Assembly: GCA_024637115.1 (NCBI GenBank)
Contig: JAGXFU010000017.1
Coordinates: forward strand, 62,001-126,000
Length of the DNA: 64,000 bases
DNA from: Actinomycetes bacterium
GTDB lineage: Bacteria > Actinomycetota > Coriobacteriia > Anaerosomatales > JAGXFU01
Direction of reading: 5' to 3'
Part shown: one piece after another, positions 59,111 through 64,000 of the stretch
Position numbering within the stretch: the first letter of the stretch is position 1
Layout: the number at the start of each line of letters is the position of its first letter
The notes under the pieces: model-generated
Seen by the model: the letters and a program-made list of their open reading frames with translations, nothing else
Told to the model about the DNA's origin: nothing
Databases searched by the model: none
Position numbers and translations under genes: made by a program

Positions 59111-61999
59111 GTGCAAGATCGGAACTGCATGCCCATGAACGTGGCGAAGCTCGATACGCGGCCGATGTCGGTTGTCATCGCGTTCGCCGTTGTCGCGCTC
59201 ATGCTGCTTTTCAATGTGAGCGCGGCGTTTGCCGTGACCACGGCGATATCTACCGAGCAACTCGCCGATCAGGTACGCACGGTGGCGGTTGCCGATGTCG
59301 TGTCTGTCACACCTCGGCTCGATGCTGCGCAAGGCATCGTCACCGAGGTCCGCCTCATGCTTGTACACGACCTGAAGGGGCGCTCCAACAAGACGATCAC
59401 GGTTCAAATCCCGGGTGGAAAAATCGGTCAACTTGAACTCGTGGTCACCGAAGTCGCGAGCTTCACTGCCGGCGAGCGCGTAGTCGTCTTTCTTGACGAG
59501 CAACAGCGGGTCTTTGGCGGGCGTCATGGCGCAGTCCAGGTCCGCGGCGACCGTATCAAGGCTACCGGCGAAACGCTGGCCCGTTTCGAGCAACGGGTCT
59601 CCGACGAGCCCGTATCCCCCTCGCTCATGCGAGCGCTACCCGAGGTGTTTTCCTCAGATGCTGACGTCGTGAGCGCAATCGAGCCGGCACCGGCAGATGC
59701 TGTGTCGGCAGCCATCCCAACAATCATCTCGGTATCCCCGGGCTCGGCACCCGCCGGAATCGGGGCGACTGTGAAGATATCCGGGTCAGGTTTCGGAGCA
59801 CGCGGCGCGTCATCAGCGGTGCAATTCCGCTATCAGGATCCGTCTCGTATTTCCGGAGCGGCTCCCTACATTGACGCAACCGGCTCCGCGATCAAGTCCT
59901 GGACTGACTCGCTAATCGTTGTAGAAGTACCTATCGGAACGGTTGCGGGATACGCCGCTTCGGCCGGGAGCGGTCCAATGCGCATCGTCACCGGAACCGG
60001 GGCGACCAGCAACACCTACACGTTCAACGTGACATTCTCGTACGGCGGCCATCGTTGGGCTGACAATGACATCGATCAGCCTTTCTACATATTGGCCAAC
60101 ACGTCCGACACCTCATTTGAGTCGGGATATGTCCAAGCGGCCGCAACAACATGGAGTGTACAGACTCCGTTCTCGTTGTCATACGCAGGCACCATCGCGG
60201 AAGCTCCATACGAGCTCAACAGTCCGACAAGGAACTCACGCAATGAGATCTGGTGGGCACCGATGGGCACCAACGGAGTGCTGGCGCAGGCTCGTTACTG
60301 GTACGTGGGCGAGTACCTGTGGGAAACAGACATGACCTTCAATGACTCATACGCATGGGGCAGTGGTACCACCGGTACGTTCGACGTACAGTCCATTGCA
60401 CTACACGAGTTCGGACACTGGCTGACCCTGCGAGATCTGTATGGTGAGGGCGACACCAACGACGTGATGTTCGGCGTTGGTGGACCGGGAACGCAGAAAA
60501 GGTCCCTGAGCGCGGACGATGTGGCCGGCGTTGGCTGGATATATGGGGGGATTGACGTGTTCGGCCCGGAAACGACCGTTTCCGGAGTACCCGAGAATTG
60601 GACGTCTGAGCCGGTCACCGTCTCGCTGAGCGCCACCGACAACGGCTCCGTGTCAGCCACGTATTATCGAATCGGCTCAGAGCCGATTCAGACATACGCA
60701 ACTCCCTTTTCAGTTCCCGGCGAGGGCAGTGTCGGTGTTCGATACTGGTCAGTTGATGACGCCGGGAATACTGAGGTGGCGCGAACGGCAATCGTGCGCA
60801 TCGACAGAACCGCACCAACGACCTCGATCACCGGCGCAGCCGTGGGATACGGAAGCGTGCCGCTCACGTTCCCGGGAACCGACGCCCATTCAGGAGTGGC
60901 GGCAACGTACTATCGGATCGACGGCGGCTCAGTCCAGACTGGATCCGCAGTCACGATCACCGGGGTTGGCACCCATTCAGTAGAAGCATGGTCCGTCGAT
61001 GCTGCAGGCAACACCGAGGCCATCCCGGCATATCGTGAGTGCACCATCGAGGAGATCCCCACAATCAAGGTATCCCGATTGTCCGGTTCAAATCGCTATG
61101 CGACCGCAGTGGCGATCTCTAAGGACACCTTCGCGAGGCGATCGGTGGACACAGTCGTCATGGCGACCGGTACGCAGTTCGCCGATGCACTCTCAGCATC
61201 GGGACTTGCGGGAGCGTACGGCAGCCCGCTATTGCTCACCGCGAGGGATTCCATCACATCAGGCACTCTTGCTGAAATCAGTCGGCTCGGAGCGAACAAG
61301 GTTGTGATCGTTGGTGGCACATCGGCTGTCGGAAGCGGAGTAGCGAGCTCGCTGCGCCGAGCCGGATACGCCGTCGAGCGCGTGAGCGGCTCCGACCGGT
61401 ATGCAACAGCCGGCGCGGTGGCTCGTAGAATCTACGCGCTCGAAGGATCTGCGCCCGCTGTGTTCATTGCCCGCGGAGACTCATTCGCTGACGCCCTCGC
61501 AGCGGCTCCCTATGCATATGCGCGTAAGATGCCCATCCTGCTCGTATCTCCTCAGTCCTTGCCGGCGGCGACAGCGTTGGCACTCAGCGACATCGGAGCC
61601 GACCACGCAATCATCGCAGGCGGAACCGGAGCAATCTCGACCGGCGTCGAGGCCGGTATCAAGGCACGAGGCGTTACGACATCCCGAGCCTCGGGATCGA
61701 ATCGTTACGAGACTTCGGCCGCCCTCGTACGGTACGCGCTTCAGAGTGCCTGGATCACCCCTTCAGTGATCGGCGTGACTACCGGCCAGAACTTCCCCGA
61801 TGCCCTCGGGGGTGGAGTCGCCATAGGCGCCAAGGGCGGCGCGGTACTCCTCACGGAGCCGACTCGTCTCAACTCGGCTGCGAGCGCGATCCTGCGGGAG
61901 TGCACGTCCGACCTCTCGAACGTAGATATCCTTGGCGGAGAAGGTGCGGTTTCCTCGGCAGTTGTAACATCGATCAAGAGACTCTGGGGACTACCGTAA
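59111..61999 (+). CDS. Large surface protein: IPT/TIG, metzincin-like protease, three CWB2 repeats
   Basis: A 962-residue exported protein. GTG 59111 has AGGAG five bases upstream; the signal peptide ends near NVSAAFA (about residue 42). Regions in order: an N-terminal beta domain (about 45-165), an IPT/TIG domain (about 205-310, IISVSPGSAPAGIGATVKIS), a zinc protease region with HEFGHWLTLRD (His432, Glu433, His436, Asp442) and a possible Met-turn DVMF, two Ig-like segments with YWSVDDAGNTE and AWSVDAAGNTE (about 490-650), and three CWB2 repeats (about 655-962). The metzincin glycine (HExxHxxG) is threonine here. It would be wall-anchored outside the cell. Confidence 0.85.
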   Translation: MQDRNCMPMNVAKLDTRPMSVVIAFAVVALMLLFNVSAAFAVTTAISTEQLADQVRTVAVADVVSVTPRLDAAQGIVTEVRLMLVHDLKGRSNKTITVQIPGGKIGQLELVVTEVASFTAGERVVVFLDEQQRVFGGRHGAVQVRGDRIKATGETLARFEQRVSDEPVSPSLMRALPEVFSSDADVVSAIEPAPADAVSAAIPTIISVSPGSAPAGIGATVKISGSGFGARGASSAVQFRYQDPSRISGAAPYIDATGSAIKSWTDSLIVVEVPIGTVAGYAASAGSGPMRIVTGTGATSNTYTFNVTFSYGGHRWADNDIDQPFYILANTSDTSFESGYVQAAATTWSVQTPFSLSYAGTIAEAPYELNSPTRNSRNEIWWAPMGTNGVLAQARYWYVGEYLWETDMTFNDSYAWGSGTTGTFDVQSIALHEFGHWLTLRDLYGEGDTNDVMFGVGGPGTQKRSLSADDVAGVGWIYGGIDVFGPETTVSGVPENWTSEPVTVSLSATDNGSVSATYYRIGSEPIQTYATPFSVPGEGSVGVRYWSVDDAGNTEVARTAIVRIDRTAPTTSITGAAVGYGSVPLTFPGTDAHSGVAATYYRIDGGSVQTGSAVTITGVGTHSVEAWSVDAAGNTEAIPAYRECTIEEIPTIKVSRLSGSNRYATAVAISKDTFARRSVDTVVMATGTQFADALSASGLAGAYGSPLLLTARDSITSGTLAEISRLGANKVVIVGGTSAVGSGVASSLRRAGYAVERVSGSDRYATAGAVARRIYALEGSAPAVFIARGDSFADALAAAPYAYARKMPILLVSPQSLPAATALALSDIGADHAIIAGGTGAISTGVEAGIKARGVTTSRASGSNRYETSAALVRYALQSAWITPSVIGVTTGQNFPDALGGGVAIGAKGGAVLLTEPTRLNSAASAILRECTSDLSNVDILGGEGAVSSAVVTSIKRLWGLP

Positions 62000-62012
62000 A
62001 GGGTGGCGGCTC

Positions 62013-62294
62013 ATGGGAGACCGGATCGTTCGGCAACGCGTTGTTGTCACCGGGCGCGTTCAGGGTGTCTGGTTTCGCGTGAACACCGAGCGCATCGCCC
62101 GCAGTTTTGGGCTCTCGGGGTGGGTACGGAACCGCTCCGACGGGTCTGTCGAAGCAGTGTTCGAAGGTTCGCCGGAAGCGGTGAAGGCTGCAGCTCGGTG
62201 GTGTGAGCGAGGGCCGGAACGTGCCCATGTTGAACGCGTCGAACTGTTCGATGAACCGCCCGAAGGGCTGCCAGGATTCATGATCACGGAATAG
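62013..62294 (+). CDS. acyP: Acylphosphatase
   Basis: A 93-residue enzyme that hydrolyses acyl phosphates. The signature VTGRVQGVWFRVNTERIA contains the catalytic arginine, and LSGWVRNRSDGSVEAVFEG gives the catalytic asparagine. It lies 13 bp after the large surface protein gene and its 3' end overlaps the convergent EamA gene by 11 bases. Confidence 0.95.
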   Translation: MGDRIVRQRVVVTGRVQGVWFRVNTERIARSFGLSGWVRNRSDGSVEAVFEGSPEAVKAAARWCERGPERAHVERVELFDEPPEGLPGFMITE

Positions 62295-63243
62295 CCGGCT
62301 CCTCGGCCACCTCCGCGCCTTCAAGCAACGCAGGAGGAGTGGCCGCCAATGTGCGCCCCTCGGCAACGCCTCGGGCATTCACAACCGCGACGCCCGAGAG
62401 CGCGATGATGCCGCCCACGATCGCAAGCGCTGAAGGAATCTCGCCGAGCCAGAACCAGGCGATAATCGCTGCATTCACGGGCTGAAAGTTCAGAAACGGC
62501 GCAAGCACGCTCGCGGGCATCCGGGAGAGCGCGTGACCCCACAGCACATAAGAGACTGCTCCCGGAAACACACCCAGAAAGATCACGGCCCATGTGGCAG
62601 ACGGTGTCGCAGTTCCCCATTGATCGACCAGGCCGGGCGCATATACCAGTAGAGGAATGGTCCCTGCCCAAATCATGTAGGACGTGAAATCGATCGCGCG
62701 ATAGCGTCGGAGTACCGGTTTGGCGATCACCATGTACAGAGCCGCGGCAAGAGCAGCGACAAGAATGAGCATCGCGCCAGGCTCGAACCCGAGAGCATCA
62801 CCCTCGCCAAAGGTGATGAGCGCGACACCCGCAAATGAGATCACGATGCCAGCCCAGCCCCATGGGGTGATGTGCTCTCGCAATACGAACTTGGACAAGA
62901 GCGCGGTGAATATCGGAACGGTTGCGATAATCAGCGCGGCAGCACCGGCGGTCACGGTCATCTCACCGATATTGAGCGTCACGTGGTACACGGAGATGCC
63001 CAGGAAGCCGGCGAGCGCGATCATGGGCAGATCGCGTCGGGCCGGAAGTGACATCCGCGTTGCGCTCGCGTAGATCAGCAGGCAGAGAGAAGCTGTAGCA
63101 AACCGCAGAAGAGCGACCTGACCCGGACCATACGACTCGAGGCCCGCTCGAATGCCCGCGAATGCCGCCGCCCAGAGCAGAAGAGCGACGATTATCGATG
63201 CCCAGGTCTTGGGTTCAGACTTCCATGAGGTCGTATCGGTCAC
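62284..63243 (-). CDS. EamA-family (DMT) transporter
   Basis: A 319-residue membrane protein with ten spans in two EamA repeats (about 15-145 and 160-290). Family strings are LLWAAAFAGIRAGLESYGPG near the start, AALIIATVPIFTALL at the end of the first repeat, and LNFQPVNAAIIAWFWLGEIP in the second. GTG 63243 has AAGGGA nine bases upstream. Exporter of an amino acid or small metabolite by family; substrate unknown. Confidence 0.9.
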   Translation of the reverse strand: MTDTTSWKSEPKTWASIIVALLLWAAAFAGIRAGLESYGPGQVALLRFATASLCLLIYASATRMSLPARRDLPMIALAGFLGISVYHVTLNIGEMTVTAGAAALIIATVPIFTALLSKFVLREHITPWGWAGIVISFAGVALITFGEGDALGFEPGAMLILVAALAAALYMVIAKPVLRRYRAIDFTSYMIWAGTIPLLVYAPGLVDQWGTATPSATWAVIFLGVFPGAVSYVLWGHALSRMPASVLAPFLNFQPVNAAIIAWFWLGEIPSALAIVGGIIALSGVAVVNARGVAEGRTLAATPPALLEGAEVAEEPAIP

Positions 63244-63411
63244 CGAGTAGTCCCTTCCCTGCAAACGGCAACTAGCCGGGCGTGTTCGTCCGGTAGTTAC
63301 CAAAGGCGTGATGGCGGGTGCCGCCACTGGAGTAGCATACGCGCACATCCTGGCTATGGGTATTCCTGTCATAGCCGTTTTCCGACGTCGACGAACGCGC
63401 TGCGGTGGTAT

Positions 63412-63417
63412 AGTCTC
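63412..63417 (+). promoter_or_regulatory. Candidate -10 of the antiporter gene
   Basis: TATAGT lies about 40 bases before the GTG of the antiporter in the 212-bp divergent gap. No matching -35 hexamer stands out, so this is weak. Confidence 0.3.
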
Positions 63418-63455
63418 TGCGAGTCCACCTGCCCCGTCGTTGATTTGGAGCAAAC

Positions 63456-64000
63456 GTGCTCGAACAAGGCATCTGGCTCGAACTTGTGACTCTCGGAGCA
63501 CTCGTATGGCTCGGCTATATGGGGTCTCGTCTCGCTGCTCGCTTCAACCTCCCCTCGGTGACCGGATTTCTGCTGGTGGGAGTTCTCCTCGGGCCATACG
63601 GTCTGGGGCTGCTCGGCCTTGATCTTCTCCATAAGATCGACTTTGTGAACACGCTTGCCCTTGGCTTGATCGTGTTCTTGATCGGTGAGCAACTCACCAC
63701 GCGAATGCTCGCGCGGCACCACTGGTCCTTCTGGCTTATCGCCGTTCTCACCGTCACGCTGCCGGCACTGTTCGTTATCATCGTCAGCGGTTGGGTGGTA
63801 CCCGGCAACGTCGAGATTGCATGGATACTCGCTGCCATTGCCATGTCAGGCGCGCCGGCAACGGTCATGAGTGTGCTCGCCGAGACAAAGGCGAGCGGGC
63901 GCTCCTGCGACATGCTGCTCGGGGCGGCGGCCTTCTCCGACATCGCAACCGTTGTCGCATACGCGGTCGTAGTCCCATTCCTGCTCGTGCGGTCAGGATC
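63456..64000 (+). CDS. Cation:proton antiporter, CPA2 family, partial (N-terminal 181 residues)
   Basis: The frame starts at GTG 63456 (GGAG six bases upstream) and runs off the right edge. The visible part has about six spans and the Na+/H+ exchanger pattern: LPSVTGFLLVGVLLGPYGLG, FLIGEQLTTRMLARHHW, and AAIAMSGAPATVMSVLAET. The conserved acidic residue is in AAFSDIATVVAYAVV, where one aspartate stands in place of the usual DD. Related to KefB/GerN-type antiporters. Any C-terminal NAD-binding domain lies outside the window. Confidence 0.85.
   Translation, partial: MLEQGIWLELVTLGALVWLGYMGSRLAARFNLPSVTGFLLVGVLLGPYGLGLLGLDLLHKIDFVNTLALGLIVFLIGEQLTTRMLARHHWSFWLIAVLTVTLPALFVIIVSGWVVPGNVEIAWILAAIAMSGAPATVMSVLAETKASGRSCDMLLGAAAFSDIATVVAYAVVVPFLLVRSG

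Noticed and set aside
1..64000. CRISPR arrays, rRNA genes, insertion sequences
   Set aside because: No regularly spaced repeats, no rRNA-like sequence and no transposase-like protein was seen in either strand.

Overview
The window is GC-rich chromosomal DNA with dense, often overlapping genes on both strands and many GTG or TTG starts. The gene content fits an actinobacterium, most probably of or near the class Coriobacteriia. Pointers are the PASTA kinase / FHA / PP2C / FtsW cell-wall locus, three-repeat cell-wall-binding (CWB2) surface proteins, a UPF0182 membrane protein, and an Nramp protein of the Mg2+-transporting (NRMT) kind first described in Eggerthella. No rRNA, CRISPR array or insertion sequence is visible.

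Layout. 1-12.3 kb: a growth and cell-wall control operon (Ser/Thr kinase with a membrane C-terminus, FhaA, FhaB, PP2C phosphatase, an FtsW/RodA-PBP fusion, PknB with four PASTA repeats, a hybrid-free sensor histidine kinase), then a flavodoxin-fold reductase and a DUF1622 protein. 12.4-17.7 kb: a 5.3 kb integrated element in a tRNA-Arg(CCT) gene, bounded by a 55-bp direct repeat, with tyrosine integrase, excisionase, HUH replication protein, XRE repressor, a membrane cargo protein, a possible DnaA-box origin and a small CXXC protein. 17.9-25.2 kb: a lipoprotein, a secreted caspase-like (SGHG/Cys) protein, a phosphoribosyltransferase, an NMT1-type ABC importer, an acetyltransferase and a HAD phosphatase. 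25.3-29.5 kb: an M-box Mg2+ riboswitch in front of MgtE, an NRMT-like Nramp and 5-formyl-THF cyclo-ligase. 29.5-38.1 kb: polysaccharide deacetylase, YbaK deacylase, acetyltransferase, PRC-barrel and YtxH proteins; a T-box controlled aminotransferase-Ddl pair; a stand-alone cyanophycin-synthetase N-domain protein with two small membrane proteins; and RlpA behind a long structured leader.

38.1-54.2 kb: UPF0182; two separate copies of a two-gene unit (HEAT-repeat protein + HD-GYP protein, all four sharing one N-terminal domain); Maf, a methyltransferase, an amidohydrolase, a PspC/LiaF-like membrane-stress cluster and a CNNM/CBS transporter-like protein. 54.5-64 kb: an FKBP isomerase, a flavin reductase divergent from a molybdopterin lipoprotein, two CWB2 surface proteins (one with a metzincin-like protease site) flanking a haemolysin-III protein and a 60-residue CXXCH membrane peptide, then acylphosphatase, an EamA transporter and the start of a CPA2 antiporter.

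The main candidates for something undescribed are the duplicated HEAT/HD-GYP unit with its shared N-terminal domain, the secreted caspase-like protein, the compact tRNA-Arg element, and the RlpA leader RNA. All calls come from reading sequence and translations; no database search was run.
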